DNA from: Strobilurus pachycystidiatus
Lineage: Eukaryota > Basidiomycota > Agaricomycetes > Agaricales > Physalacriaceae
Length of the DNA: 49,028 nucleotides
Direction: 5' to 3'
Assembly: GCA_019915135.1 (NCBI GenBank)
Contig: JAHLMK010000049.1
Coordinates: 1-49,028 of the forward strand
Positions 1 to 13,600 of the stretch are shown in pieces. The notes beneath the pieces were generated by a model, which had not been told where the DNA came from, searched no databases, and saw only the letters and a list, made by a program, of their open reading frames with translations. How positions within the stretch are numbered: the first letter of the stretch is position 1; each line of letters begins with the position of its first letter. A program made the position numbers and the translations under genes.

Positions 1-1218
1 TGGATCTGCTTGCCGTTCGCGTCCGTGCCTCTTGCTCGCTGACCAAGACGACGACGACCTGCTACTCGTCATCGACGTGTCTCTCCCGATCATCGAGTCT
101 TCCTTGGCTTTTATCGTTCGATGAAATCGGTCCCATCTCCGGGCTCTGCGCCCTTGAATGTTGAGGGACCACGAGACCACCTTGGACGACGCGTATACCG
201 CCATTGAGACACGACGGCGCTGAACGGTGAAGCCTGATCTATATCCTGTGGAAAAAGTGGGATAGAGATAAGATATGTGCGTCGCGGAACTATGGCAAGA
301 CTTTCGATCCCTGACTGCCGCCAACAGATGTTAACATGTGACTCGCTGGAGTACACAAAGGCGAGCAAGTAACGTCGTCGCCGTCGGAAAACTTGAGTCG
401 AGGAGTTTAATTTCTTTTCTGAGTTACCTGTTCCTCGCTTCGACGATGGTCAACTGCGTCGCGTCTCTCTAAGCTCTTCCCGTATCAGCCGCCCTGCAAG
501 ATGAAGTGCCGCCTTCTCCCGACGTTCTGGTACCACGAATGCCGTCTCGATGTCACGCACCCACTCCCGTTTGGCTGCAGCGACCATCCTGGTGCGTCAA
601 CCTCTTGATCATGTTTTTCCCTGCTTTTGAAAGCCGTGAAGGCCGTCATCTGGGACGTAGGGACGGTGCTCCTTTCGCACTGAGCTCAATCGACTTTCCC
701 CGCCTGTCGGCCTTGTCCTGGCTTCCACGTAACTGCTGCCGCCCGCGTGCGTGTGTTGTCAGGACGATCATCTGGAATCACCGCGGGATGCGCGCGCTTT
801 CCTCAAGCTTTACCTACCTGTGGCCTGTGGTCACCCTTCATGAGGACAGTGCAGGAACGTTGGGCGGCAGCCGAAGTCTCCACTGTGTTATCGGACCGTT
901 GACTCTCCCTGGCGCTTCGTGCCCCGGGCTGGAACATTCTTTAGAGTGAAATGTCATTGGCACAGTTATGTATTAACATCATCAATTAAATTTGTGAGCT
1001 ATTCAGCTTGAATTCCTGCAGAAACTTCCATCTCTTTGATGTCTTTGAGAATGTGTTTCAAAAACGTGTTTTCTTTTGTGAGCTTTTGCTGTTGCCATTC
1101 CGAGAGTACCAACTGTTCTGACATTGTGCGAAGTCGGTTTGACACAGTAACTATGCCCCACAAGAAAGCAATCTTGGCAAGAAAATTCAGCTGGACGACC
1201 GGGCTGTCTATGTGGTCA
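1..1218. other. Left-edge region without a supported gene
   Basis: No convincing exon chain was found. The longest open frame (506-949, plus) has low-complexity, repeat-like translation and no splice-consistent partner. Bases 40-75 resemble 3155-3180 (a GACCAAGACGACGACCTGCT-like stretch), so decayed pieces of the repeat family described at 2620-4110 probably extend here. The 3' end of the minus-strand gene lies at 1219. Confidence 0.4.
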
Positions 1219-2196
1219 TTAGTTGAGAAGTGCGAGCAGCAAATTGACCGGCGGCAACCTACATTCAGGAAAGACTGACTCTATCTGGTTGAGGCGATCG
1301 ATTGCTCTGGAAAGTTTTTCAAACTTTGTGGTATTACATGCTTTGTGCTCGAGGAGGCGGACGTAGCGATATATCAGCGGTGTGAGGACCTCCAAGACTG
1401 TGTACATATCGGCTATTTCCATGCTGTCGTATCGATTTCCTACCTCCTGCCGATCGTCATATAGGCAGAAAGCTTCAATTATGAACTGTGCGGTCAATGA
1501 ACCTCGCCCTGATACCTCAAGACTGCCCCGCCACCTCCTCAAGCGCGTGGAATTTTCGGTGAGTGCTGTCTCCCGTAAGTACTGGAGAAAGCTGCTAGTT
1601 TCAAGTTCCGGATGGATATGGGCCCAAAACACAATACAGGCCGTGACAAAGAATCTTTCAGAAACCGCGTTACGGAGCTCATCCTGGAGGCTGCCGTCAA
1701 AGATCCCATCAATCAGGTGGCATTCTGCGAAGAGGTCCGGTAAATGACACGAGAGCACTGTATTTAATGACGCACCGTTCAGCATTTCAACCAAGCCCAG
1801 AAGCGAAGACGCAAGTGCCACGAGTTCTCTAGTGACATTGTTGATTAGGGTAGCATGTCTATGCGAGCTCTCTGTGCACCACGATAGAACAGTCTGGCAC
1901 GTCTTCTGCACGTCATCGGTGTCAGGCTTGTTGCAATCGAATAACACCGAGAAGAATTTGGCCCATTGTCTAGAGGGAGAAGTCAGAAATGATCATTCAT
2001 GACTAGCAAAAATCTCGCACTCCGTTGCAACACCCTCAGCCACATCGAAGTTTTGATTCTGGTTGATTGTGGCAATATTGCGTAGGTAGTGCCACTGTGC
2101 AGGAAGTGGCGGTACTTCCGGTGGACTGTAGACTTCGGACTCGCGGTCCACAGAATTCTGAGACGCGTCGATGATCAGCGCGTGAGAAGTATTCAT
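1219..2196 (-). CDS. Unknown helical protein, two exons, 308 aa
   Basis: Exon 1 is 2021-2196 and exon 2 is 1219-1969. The 51-nt intron 1970-2020 starts GTGCGAG, has a CTGAC branch-like site and ends CCTCTAG. Joined length is 927 nt, exactly 309 codons with the stop. The splice gives ...GVATEQWAKFF..., continuous across the junction. A TATAAAA lies about 60 bases upstream of the ATG. The protein looks soluble and mostly alpha-helical, with no signal peptide, membrane segment or motif I recognise. It is separated from the telomeric gene block by the 943-bp satellite and carries no copy of the 27-bp palindrome. I do not know its function. That it is a real gene rests on splice closure, the TATA box and non-repetitive composition. 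Confidence 0.65.
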
Positions 2197-2254
2197 TTCT
2201 GTAAAGGGAAGGTGAATGTAGTATTATGATGTATCGTACGCACGAACTCTGCTC

Positions 2255-2261
2255 TTTTATA
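2255..2261 (-). promoter_or_regulatory. TATA box of the 308-aa gene
   Basis: The minus strand reads TATAAAA about 60 bases upstream of the ATG at 2196, a normal distance for a fungal core promoter. It is the only TATA-like site close upstream. Confidence 0.45.
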
Positions 2262-2619
2262 CTTCCTCGATCGAGAGCGGGCACAGCCCCAGTGATTAAC
2301 AGTCAATAGAGGCAGTGTGCGCCTGAGCTCTCAGCTCAGGGAGGCTGGAAGACTCAAGAGATAGACAATCTGGAATTGTAGACAATTCGAGTCTCGGAGC
2401 CATAGATCGACTCGGGAAGGATTTCAAAGGATGACAAATTGGGACCAGCGGTACAGAACAGCGTGCAGCCGTGGCATTATTGATGTAGCTACTAAATGGG
2501 TCCGGTTGATACTTTACATACAAACGAACAAAAAAAACACTCAAATGTGGCAGGGCTTGATCATGAGGAACAGCCCGCGATCACCTCGGCATTCGCCAAA
2601 TATTCGTCGAAGCACTTGC
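2262..2619. other. Intergenic spacer
   Basis: Upstream side of the 308-aa gene. I see no open frame with supporting splice sites, no repeat and no RNA gene. Confidence 0.4.
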
Positions 2620-4110
2620 ATCCGACCACGACTTGCTCGACGCAAGTCGTGACTCTCTACTCTTTCCATGTCGCCACCGCGCACTGGGCCCCTCGTCTTC
2701 GACAAACAAGCCTCATGCAAGCTAATTACCAGTGCAACCATCACGAACACGACGCGTAGCCAACGCAGGCAGTGCAAACCGGTCTTGGGGCTGCAGCCTG
2801 CAGGACGACGACCACGCCACTGGACGACAGCGGCGACAACGGCAGTGCGTCTCTCCGCCGCACAGGTGGAAGGGTGACTGGGCGGGGTCCGTCACCTTTA
2901 GTCGGGTGCGCCGTCTGGGAGCGGGCGCCGGCGAAGGTGCGCTATCCATGCACTGGCATATCCAATTGTTGGCTGACTTGTCTGTAGATCTGGATCCTCG
3001 CGCCGGTAAGCCCTCCAATGAGGCGCCCACCCATATTTGGTCTTTGCACCACGACCCAAAGCCACCTCCGGAGTCGCGCCCTCATTTGCATCCTCTACCC
3101 ATTTTCTGGCGTCATCCCGACCGCGTGGCTTCAGCGTCTTCCTCTCTGAATACGACCAAGACGACCTGCTCCTCGTCGTCGTCGTAGCGTCTTTCCCTTC
3201 TCTCCGCTGCCTCTCAGTGGCGCTCTATGCAGCCGTCTTGGACGCTCCACACGAGTCGTGATTTCGCGTCTCCTTCTCCACCACTTGCGCAGCAGCCATC
3301 CTCGCAGCATGGGCACACCTCTGACGTGTAAGCTTCGACTACATGGCAAGACCGAGCAGCCTCTGCGGATCTTGGATTTGCGGGACGAGGACGGTGACCT
3401 GACGTGGACAGTAACGGACTCAGGACGGCTCCGCTGGTATCAGCCCGGCGCGGCGGCTGGAGACGCACACAGTGTGTTTCTCTTTCTTTTTTCGGTACGT
3501 TGGTTGTGCACCGGCGCATCTTTCTACAATGCTAATCCCGTCCGTAAGATCCAGATCTGCTCGAGAGGTAATCCGTCGCCGCCTTCTCGCTTGCTGGACG
3601 CGCAATCGTCTGCGCAGGATGTGTAGCCATGGCAACGGATGCCACGACGACGCGTAAGCCGCACCAAGGTGGGCAGCATGCATCTCAAGTCGCTCTTGGG
3701 GCTGAAGGAGGACGACGAAGGCTTGGACGGCGACGTAGATGACATGCGTTACAATGACTCACTCGCCGATGGATAGGACGCGGAGTCCATCGGCATGAGG
3801 AGGACGCGCGTTTAAAGAATGGGCGCCCGTTTCAGGTGTGCTTCTGTTTCTGTGAACATTGGATAAGCCAGTTTGAGGTGGCGTGTCCATTTGCTGTGTT
3901 ACCTCTCTGTAGATCTGTGTTCAAGCGACGGGTAAGCCCTCCAACAAGGCGCCCATTCAATTTCATTCTCGTTGCCCCCCTGAGGCGATTCTCGCCATCG
4001 TTAGTCGAGAAGCACGTCACTTCTACAGTAATTACCTGCGCTCGCCGTCATCCCGACTCCCCGCCGGTGTGATGCTCGTCGACCATGGCGCCTCGTGGAC
4101 GGGATGGAGT
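2620..4110 (+). repeat. Three decayed head-to-tail copies of a gene-like, hairpin-containing repeat family
   Basis: Copies lie roughly at 2620-3130, 3131-3600 and 3601-4110; a fourth copy is at 37790-38500. Shared landmarks in order are: a CACGAC-type hairpin (first copy); ACGACGCGTA; a short exon-like stretch whose best frame starts M-Q/H-x-K-x-x-L-G-L (ATG at 3678 in the third copy); a GGGCGCC-containing segment; an intron-like interval beginning GTGCG/GTGTG and ending TCTGTAG; and an exon-like stretch encoding G-K-P-S-N/D-E/K-A-P (near 3005 and 3930). Frames are broken between landmarks, so these are relics of a small multi-exon gene or of a non-autonomous mobile element. No terminal repeats or target-site duplications were identified. 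Confidence 0.6.
2627..2651. repeat. Perfect 10-bp-arm hairpin (family copy 1)
   Basis: Arms CACGACTTGC and GCAAGTCGTG with a 5-base loop. The homologous hairpin at 38059-38083 has arms CACGACCTGC and GCAGGTCGTG. The single pair that differs (T-A versus C-G) changes on both sides, so the helix is kept. Confidence 0.7.
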
Positions 4111-4663
4111 CGTTTGATTTGTGAATAGCGTGGTGGGTAGCGCGTTGCCCGTTCGAGGTGCGTTAACTAGCCTGTTTTCTTTCGTGTACGCCAGCTCTGT
4201 GTTGATTCCTAACATGGGTTCCGTAGGGCGCACGATGCCGGAATGTCACTGCCAAAGGCGTCGTCTGCAATGCGTAGTATTCTACACCCACCAGCGACCA
4301 TGTTTGGCAAAGTCTGAGCGCAGTTCTATGACTTTAGTGTATTTTCTCACAATGTAATGGATTGAAATAGCATACTCTTTCATACACACAGCAGTTCCAA
4401 GCACGGAAACACAAATTAGACAGTGTGTGGCGCCTGAGCCACAATCTCATGTCTTTGGGACCTTAACAAATCTTAAGGTGTCCTGCAGTGAGTCTCACAG
4501 TACAGGAAATGTTAAATTTGAGATATGGCTACCTGCCAGGTGACGAGCGTAGAAGCAACATGATGTCCACTTGGTGCTAACATGATTCTAGCACTCTCTC
4601 TGAACTCAATGAGGTTTGGACCAAATGACTTGGTGTAAAGTGCCACAAGATGTGTTTTTGTGG
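4111..4663. other. Spacer left of the satellite array
   Basis: AT-richer DNA with no supported exon. The last ~40 bases before 4664 differ from the array consensus, so the array edge is sharp. Confidence 0.45.
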
Positions 4664-7600
4664 TCTGAACAAGTTCTGCGTAGCATGCGGAGGTCGAGGA
4701 GTGGCGTCGGAGGTGCTGGACTTGTATTTTGACTGACTTGGGTCAGCAACGGGCAGCATATGCGACTGAGAGTGACAAGGTGAGACTTGCGATGTGACTC
4801 GGATGACTTGAGAAATGCAACACAGGGCGACTGACGAGCAAGCACGCTGCAAGTGTGACACCTGTGTGTGTGTGTGTGTGTCAAATGCGGGCGAGTAGGT
4901 CAATGCGTTCAATGCGTGCGGCGTCGCGCATTTGTTCACGAGTCACAGACCGGGATCGGGCACTGATTCTGAGCGTGTGATCTCACTTGCTTCGACTCGG
5001 ATGAACGCATGACTTGGTACTCACGCCGACTGCTGGTGAGGTTTAGCAACGTTGGAGGAGGGTGAGGGGAGTGTCTTTGTGGTGTAAAAAGGGCATTTCT
5101 ATTGGTGTTGTGGCGAGTACTACTACCGAAGACGCGGTTGAGACACGGCAGACTTATTTCTTGAGCAACGCAATGCTCAGAGGAAGACGGACAGTGTATG
5201 TGACCCGGGCGAGCCAGTGATCAGACTGTGTGTCAGCTGCTAATGAACGAGCAACAAAGGTCAATCTCACAACGTGACTGCTTGCGGCGGAGGGAATGAT
5301 GCTCAACATGGTCAAAATACGGAGGCATGCATGCATGCTTCTGCTGTCACTGAGGTTTGTGGATGAAGCGGTGAGGGTTAGGGTGCGCAGAGTGTCGAGG
5401 GCGTTCAACAAATGGTCGATCCGTGTGTGTTGTGGTGAGGGTGAGGGGTGTTGGCTAGGTTTGTGTGTTGTGGCGAGGGTGAGGTGTGTCTACCGTTAAT
5501 GAAGACTGATTGCTCACTTGATGCAGCGTTGAACACTGTGTGGGCACCGTTCATTCGAGTGTACGGCCCGTGCGCGTTCAGTGTATTTTTTGATTCAATT
5601 TCATACTCTGAACAAGTTCTGCGTAGCATGCGGAGGTCGAGGAGTGGCGTCGGAGGTGCTGGACTTGTATTTTGACTGACTTGGGTCAGCAACGGGCAGC
5701 ATATGCGACTGAGAGTGACAAGGTGAGACTTGCGATGTGACTCGGATGACTTGAGAAATGCAACACAGGGCGACTGACGAGCAAGCACGCTGCAAGTGTG
5801 ACACCTGTGTGTGTGTGTGTGTGTCAAATGCGGGCGAGTAGGTCAATGCGTTCAATGCGTGCGGCGTCGCGCATTTGTTCACGAGTCACAGACCGGGATC
5901 GGGCACTGATTCTGAGCGTGTGATCTCACTTGCTTCGACTCGGATGAACGCATGACTTGGTACTCACGCCGACTGCTGGTGAGGTTTAGCAACGTTGGAG
6001 GAGGGTGAGGGGAGTGTCTTTGTGGTGTAAAAAGGGCATTTCTATTGGTGTTGTGGCGAGTACTACTACCGAAGACGCGGTTGAGACACGGCAGACTTAT
6101 TTCTTGAGCAACGCAATGCTCAGAGGAAGACGGACAGTGTATGTGACCCGGGCGAGCCAGTGATCAGACTGTGTGTCAGCTGCTAATGAACGAGCAACAA
6201 AGGTCAATCTCACAACGTGACTGCTTGCGGCGGAGGGAATGATGCTCAACATGGTCAAAATACGGAGGCATGCATGCATGCTTCTGCTGTCACTGAGGTT
6301 TGTGGATGAAGCGGTGAGGGTTAGGGTGCGCAGAGTGTCGAGGGTGTTCAACAAATGGTCGATCCGTGTGTGTTGTGGTGAGGGTGAGGGGTGTTGGCTA
6401 GGTTTGTGTGTTGTGGCGAGGGTGAGGTGTGTCTACCGTTAATGAAGACTGATTGCTCACTTGATGCAGCGTTGAACACTGTGTGGGCACCGTTCATTCG
6501 AGTGTACGGCCCGTGCGCGTTCAGTGTATTTTTTGATTCAATTTCATACTCTGAACAAGTTCTGCGTAGCATGCGGAGGTCGAGGAGTGGCGTCGGAGGT
6601 GCTGGACTTGTATTTTGACTGACTTGGGTCAGCAACGGGCAGCATATGCGACTGAGAGTGACAAGGTGAGACTTGCGATGTGACTCGGATGACTTGAGAA
6701 ATGCAACACAGGGCGACTGACGAGCAAGCACGCTGCAAGTGTGACACCTGTGTGTGTGTGTGTGTGTCAAATGCGGGCGAGTAGGTCAATGCGTTCAATG
6801 CGTGCGGCGTCGCGCATTTGTTCACGAGTCACAGACCGGGATCGGGCACTGATTCTGAGCGTGTGATCTCACTTGCTTCGACTCGGATGAACGCATGACT
6901 TGGTACTCACGCCGACTGCTGGTGAGGTTTAGCAACGTTGGAGGAGGGTGAGGGGAGTGTCTTTGTGGTGTAAAAAGGGCATTTCTATTGGTGTTGTGGC
7001 GAGTACTACTACCGAAGACGCGGTTGAGACACGGCAGACTTATTTCTTGAGCAACGCAATGCTCAGAGGAAGACGGACAGTGTATGTGACCCGGGCGAGC
7101 CAGTGATCAGACTGTGTGTCAGCTGCTAATGAACGAGCAACAAAGGTCAATCTCACAACGTGACTGCTTGCGGCGGAGGGAATGATGCTCAACATGGTCA
7201 AAATACGGAGGCATGCATGCATGCTTCTGCTGTCACTGAGGTTTGTGGATGAAGCGGTGAGGGTTAGGGTGCGCAGAGTGTCGAGGGCGTTCAACAAATG
7301 GTCGATCCGTGTGTGTTGTGGTGAGGGTGAGGGGTGTTGGCTAGGTTTGTGTGTTGTGGCGAGGGTGAGGTGTGTCTACCGTTAATGAAGACTGATTGCT
7401 CACTTGATGCAGCGTTGAACACTGTGTGGGCACCGTTCATTCGAGTGTACGGCCCGTGCGCGTTCAGTGTATTTTTTGATTCAATTTCATACTCTGAACA
7501 AGTTCTGCGTAGCATGCGGAGGTCGAGGAGTGGCGTCGGAGGTGCTGGACTTGTATTTTGACTGACTTGGGTCAGCAACGGGCAGCATATGCGACTGAGA

Positions 7601-10600
7601 GTGACAAGGTGAGACTTGCGATGTGACTCGGATGACTTGAGAAATGCAACACAGGGCGACTGACGAGCAAGCACGCTGCAAGTGTGACACCTGTGTGTGT
7701 GTGTGTGTGTCAAATGCGGGCGAGTAGGTCAATGCGTTCAATGCGTGCGGCGTCGCGCATTTGTTCACGAGTCACAGACCGGGATCGGGCACTGATTCTG
7801 AGCGTGTGATCTCACTTGCTTCGACTCGGATGAACGCATGACTTGGTACTCACGCCGACTGCTGGTGAGGTTTAGCAACGTTGGAGGAGGGTGAGGGGAG
7901 TGTCTTTGTGGTGTAAAAAGGGCATTTCTATTGGTGTTGTGGCGAGTACTACTACCGAAGACGCGGTTGAGACACGGCAGACTTATTTCTTGAGCAACGC
8001 AATGCTCAGAGGAAGACGGACAGTGTATGTGACCCGGGCGAGCCAGTGATCAGACTGTGTGTCAGCTGCTAATGAACGAGCAACAAAGGTCAATCTCACA
8101 ACGTGACTGCTTGCGGCGGAGGGAATGATGCTCAACATGGTCAAAATACGGAGGCATGCATGCATGCTTCTGCTGTCACTGAGGTTTGTGGATGAAGCGG
8201 TGAGGGTTAGGGTGCGCAGAGTGTCGAGGGCGTTCAACAAATGGTCGATCCGTGTGTGTTGTGGTGAGGGTGAGGGGTGTTGGCTAGGTTTGTGTGTTGT
8301 GGCGAGGGTGAGGTGTGTCTACCGTTAATGAAGACTGATTGCTCACTTGATGCAGCGTTGAACACTGTGTGGGCACCGTTCATTCGAGTGTACGGCCCGT
8401 GCGCGTTCAGTGTATTTTTTGATTCAATTTCATACTCTGAACAAGTTCTGCGTAGCATGCGGAGGTCGAGGAGTGGCGTCGGAGGTGCTGGACTTGTATT
8501 TTGACTGACTTGGGTCAGCAACGGGCAGCATATGCGACTGAGAGTGACAAGGTGAGACTTGCGATGTGACTCGGATGACTTGAGAAATGCAACACAGGGC
8601 GACTGACGAGCAAGCACGCTGCAAGTGTGACACCTGTGTGTGTGTGTGTGTGTCAAATGCGGGCGAGTAGGTCAATGCGTTCAATGCGTGCGGCGTCGCG
8701 CATTTGTTCACGAGTCACAGACCGGGATCGGGCACTGATTCTGAGCGTGTGATCTCACTTGCTTCGACTCGGATGAACGCATGACTTGGTACTCACGCCG
8801 ACTGCTGGTGAGGTTTAGCAACGTTGGAGGAGGGTGAGGGGAGTGTCTTTGTGGTGTAAAAAGGGCATTTCTATTGGTGTTGTGGCGAGTACTACTACCG
8901 AAGACGCGGTTGAGACACGGCAGACTTATTTCTTGAGCAACGCAATGCTCAGAGGAAGACGGACAGTGTATGTGACCCGGGCGAGCCAGTGATCAGACTG
9001 TGTGTCAGCTGCTAATGAACGAGCAACAAAGGTCAATCTCACAACGTGACTGCTTGCGGCGGAGGGAATGATGCTCAACATGGTCAAAATACGGAGGCAT
9101 GCATGCATGCTTCTGCTGTCACTGAGGTTTGTGGATGAAGCGGTGAGGGTTAGGGTGCGCAGAGTGTCGAGGGCGTTCAACAAATGGTCGATCCGTGTGT
9201 GTTGTGGTGAGGGTGAGGGGTGTTGGCTAGGTTTGTGTGTTGTGGCGAGGGTGAGGTGTGTCTACCGTTAATGAAGACTGATTGCTCACTTGATGCAGCG
9301 TTGAACACTGTGTGGGCACCGTTCATTCGAGTGTACGGCCCGTGCGCGTTCAGTGTATTTTTTGATTCAATTTCATACTCTGAACAAGTTCTGCGTAGCA
9401 TGCGGAGGTCGAGGAGTGGCGTCGGAGGTGCTGGACTTGTATTTTGACTGACTTGGGTCAGCAACGGGCAGCATATGCGACTGAGAGTGACAAGGTGAGA
9501 CTTGCGATGTGACTCGGATGACTTGAGAAATGCAACACAGGGCGACTGACGAGCAAGCACGCTGCAAGTGTGACACCTGTGTGTGTGTGTGTGTGTCAAA
9601 TGCGGGCGAGTAGGTCAATGCGTTCAATGCGTGCGGCGTCGCGCATTTGTTCACGAGTCACAGACCGGGATCGGGCACTGATTCTGAGCGTGTGATCTCA
9701 CTTGCTTCGACTCGGATGAACGCATGACTTGGTACTCACGCCGACTGCTGGTGAGGTTTAGCAACGTTGGAGGAGGGTGAGGGGAGTGTCTTTGTGGTGT
9801 AAAAAGGGCATTTCTATTGGTGTTGTGGCGAGTACTACTACCGAAGACGCGGTTGAGACACGGCAGACTTATTTCTTGAGCAACGCAATGCTCAGAGGAA
9901 GACGGACAGTGTATGTGACCCGGGCGAGCCAGTGATCAGACTGTGTGTCAGCTGCTAATGAACGAGCAACAAAGGTCAATCTCACAACGTGACTGCTTGC
10001 GGCGGAGGGAATGATGCTCAACATGGTCAAAATACGGAGGCATGCATGCATGCTTCTGCTGTCACTGAGGTTTGTGGATGAAGCGGTGAGGGTTAGGGTG
10101 CGCAGAGTGTCGAGGGCGTTCAACAAATGGTCGATCCGTGTGTGTTGTGGTGAGGGTGAGGGGTGTTGGCTAGGTTTGTGTGTTGTGGCGAGGGTGAGGT
10201 GTGTCTACCGTTAATGAAGACTGATTGCTCACTTGATGCAGCGTTGAACACTGTGTGGGCACCGTTCATTCGAGTGTACGGCCCGTGCGCGTTCAGTGTA
10301 TTTTTTGATTCAATTTCATACTCTGAACAAGTTCTGCGTAGCATGCGGAGGTCGAGGAGTGGCGTCGGAGGTGCTGGACTTGTATTTTGACTGACTTGGG
10401 TCAGCAACGGGCAGCATATGCGACTGAGAGTGACAAGGTGAGACTTGCGATGTGACTCGGATGACTTGAGAAATGCAACACAGGGCGACTGACGAGCAAG
10501 CACGCTGCAAGTGTGACACCTGTGTGTGTGTGTGTGTGTCAAATGCGGGCGAGTAGGTCAATGCGTTCAATGCGTGCGGCGTCGCGCATTTGTTCACGAG

Positions 10601-13600
10601 TCACAGACCGGGATCGGGCACTGATTCTGAGCGTGTGATCTCACTTGCTTCGACTCGGATGAACGCATGACTTGGTACTCACGCCGACTGCTGGTGAGGT
10701 TTAGCAACGTTGGAGGAGGGTGAGGGGAGTGTCTTTGTGGTGTAAAAAGGGCATTTCTATTGGTGTTGTGGCGAGTACTACTACCGAAGACGCGGTTGAG
10801 ACACGGCAGACTTATTTCTTGAGCAACGCAATGCTCAGAGGAAGACGGACAGTGTATGTGACCCGGGCGAGCCAGTGATCAGACTGTGTGTCAGCTGCTA
10901 ATGAACGAGCAACAAAGGTCAATCTCACAACGTGACTGCTTGCGGCGGAGGGAATGATGCTCAACATGGTCAAAATACGGAGGCATGCATGCATGCTTCT
11001 GCTGTCACTGAGGTTTGTGGATGAAGCGGTGAGGGTTAGGGTGCGCAGAGTGTCGAGGGCGTTCAACAAATGGTCGATCCGTGTGTGTTGTGGTGAGGGT
11101 GAGGGGTGTTGGCTAGGTTTGTGTGTTGTGGCGAGGGTGAGGTGTGTCTACCGTTAATGAAGACTGATTGCTCACTTGATGCAGCGTTGAACACTGTGTG
11201 GGCACCGTTCATTCGAGTGTACGGCCCGTGCGCGTTCAGTGTATTTTTTGATTCAATTTCATACTCTGAACAAGTTCTGCGTAGCATGCGGAGGTCGAGG
11301 AGTGGCGTCGGAGGTGCTGGACTTGTATTTTGACTGACTTGGGTCAGCAACGGGCAGCATATGCGACTGAGAGTGACAAGGTGAGACTTGCGATGTGACT
11401 CGGATGACTTGAGAAATGCAACACAGGGCGACTGACGAGCAAGCACGCTGCAAGTGTGACACCTGTGTGTGTGTGTGTGTGTCAAATGCGGGCGAGTAGG
11501 TCAATGCGTTCAATGCGTGCGGCGTCGCGCATTTGTTCACGAGTCACAGACCGGGATCGGGCACTGATTCTGAGCGTGTGATCTCACTTGCTTCGACTCG
11601 GATGAACGCATGACTTGGTACTCACGCCGACTGCTGGTGAGGTTTAGCAACGTTGGAGGAGGGTGAGGGGAGTGTCTTTGTGGTGTAAAAAGGGCATTTC
11701 TATTGGTGTTGTGGCGAGTACTACTACCGAAGACGCGGTTGAGACACGGCAGACTTATTTCTTGAGCAACGCAATGCTCAGAGGAAGACGGACAGTGTAT
11801 GTGACCCGGGCGAGCCAGTGATCAGACTGTGTGTCAGCTGCTAATGAACGAGCAACAAAGGTCAATCTCACAACGTGACTGCTTGCGGCGGAGGGAATGA
11901 TGCTCAACATGGTCAAAATACGGAGGCATGCATGCATGCTTCTGCTGTCACTGAGGTTTGTGGATGAAGCGGTGAGGGTTAGGGTGCGCAGAGTGTCGAG
12001 GGCGTTCAACAAATGGTCGATCCGTGTGTGTTGTGGTGAGGGTGAGGGGTGTTGGCTAGGTTTGTGTGTTGTGGCGAGGGTGAGGTGTGTCTACCGTTAA
12101 TGAAGACTGATTGCTCACTTGATGCAGCGTTGAACACTGTGTGGGCACCGTTCATTCGAGTGTACGGCCCGTGCGCGTTCAGTGTATTTTTTGATTCAAT
12201 TTCATACTCTGAACAAGTTCTGCGTAGCATGCGGAGGTCGAGGAGTGGCGTCGGAGGTGCTGGACTTGTATTTTGACTGACTTGGGTCAGCAACGGGCAG
12301 CATATGCGACTGAGAGTGACAAGGTGAGACTTGCGATGTGACTCGGATGACTTGAGAAATGCAACACAGGGCGACTGACGAGCAAGCACGCTGCAAGTGT
12401 GACACCTGTGTGTGTGTGTGTGTGTCAAATGCGGGCGAGTAGGTCAATGCGTTCAATGCGTGCGGCGTCGCGCATTTGTTCACGAGTCACAGACCGGGAT
12501 CGGGCACTGATTCTGAGCGTGTGATCTCACTTGCTTCGACTCGGATGAACGCATGACTTGGTACTCACGCCGACTGCTGGTGAGGTTTAGCAACGTTGGA
12601 GGAGGGTGAGGGGAGTGTCTTTGTGGTGTAAAAAGGGCATTTCTATTGGTGTTGTGGCGAGTACTACTACCGAAGACGCGGTTGAGACACGGCAGACTTA
12701 TTTCTTGAGCAACGCAATGCTCAGAGGAAGACGGACAGTGTATGTGACCCGGGCGAGCCAGTGATCAGACTGTGTGTCAGCTGCTAATGAACGAGCAACA
12801 AAGGTCAATCTCACAACGTGACTGCTTGCGGCGGAGGGAATGATGCTCAACATGGTCAAAATACGGAGGCATGCATGCATGCTTCTGCTGTCACTGAGGT
12901 TTGTGGATGAAGCGGTGAGGGTTAGGGTGCGCAGAGTGTCGAGGGCGTTCAACAAATGGTCGATCCGTGTGTGTTGTGGTGAGGGTGAGGGGTGTTGGCT
13001 AGGTTTGTGTGTTGTGGCGAGGGTGAGGTGTGTCTACCGTTAATGAAGACTGATTGCTCACTTGATGCAGCGTTGAACACTGTGTGGGCACCGTTCATTC
13101 GAGTGTACGGCCCGTGCGCGTTCAGTGTATTTTTTGATTCAATTTCATACTCTGAACAAGTTCTGCGTAGCATGCGGAGGTCGAGGAGTGGCGTCGGAGG
13201 TGCTGGACTTGTATTTTGACTGACTTGGGTCAGCAACGGGCAGCATATGCGACTGAGAGTGACAAGGTGAGACTTGCGATGTGACTCGGATGACTTGAGA
13301 AATGCAACACAGGGCGACTGACGAGCAAGCACGCTGCAAGTGTGACACCTGTGTGTGTGTGTGTGTGTCAAATGCGGGCGAGTAGGTCAATGCGTTCAAT
13401 GCGTGCGGCGTCGCGCATTTGTTCACGAGTCACAGACCGGGATCGGGCACTGATTCTGAGCGTGTGATCTCACTTGCTTCGACTCGGATGAACGCATGAC
13501 TTGGTACTCACGCCGACTGCTGGTGAGGTTTAGCAACGTTGGAGGAGGGTGAGGGGAGTGTCTTTGTGGTGTAAAAAGGGCATTTCTATTGGTGTTGTGG

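Noticed and set aside
506..949. 147-codon open frame near the left edge
   Set aside because: Composition looks like translated repeat DNA, with no recognisable domain and no splice partners.
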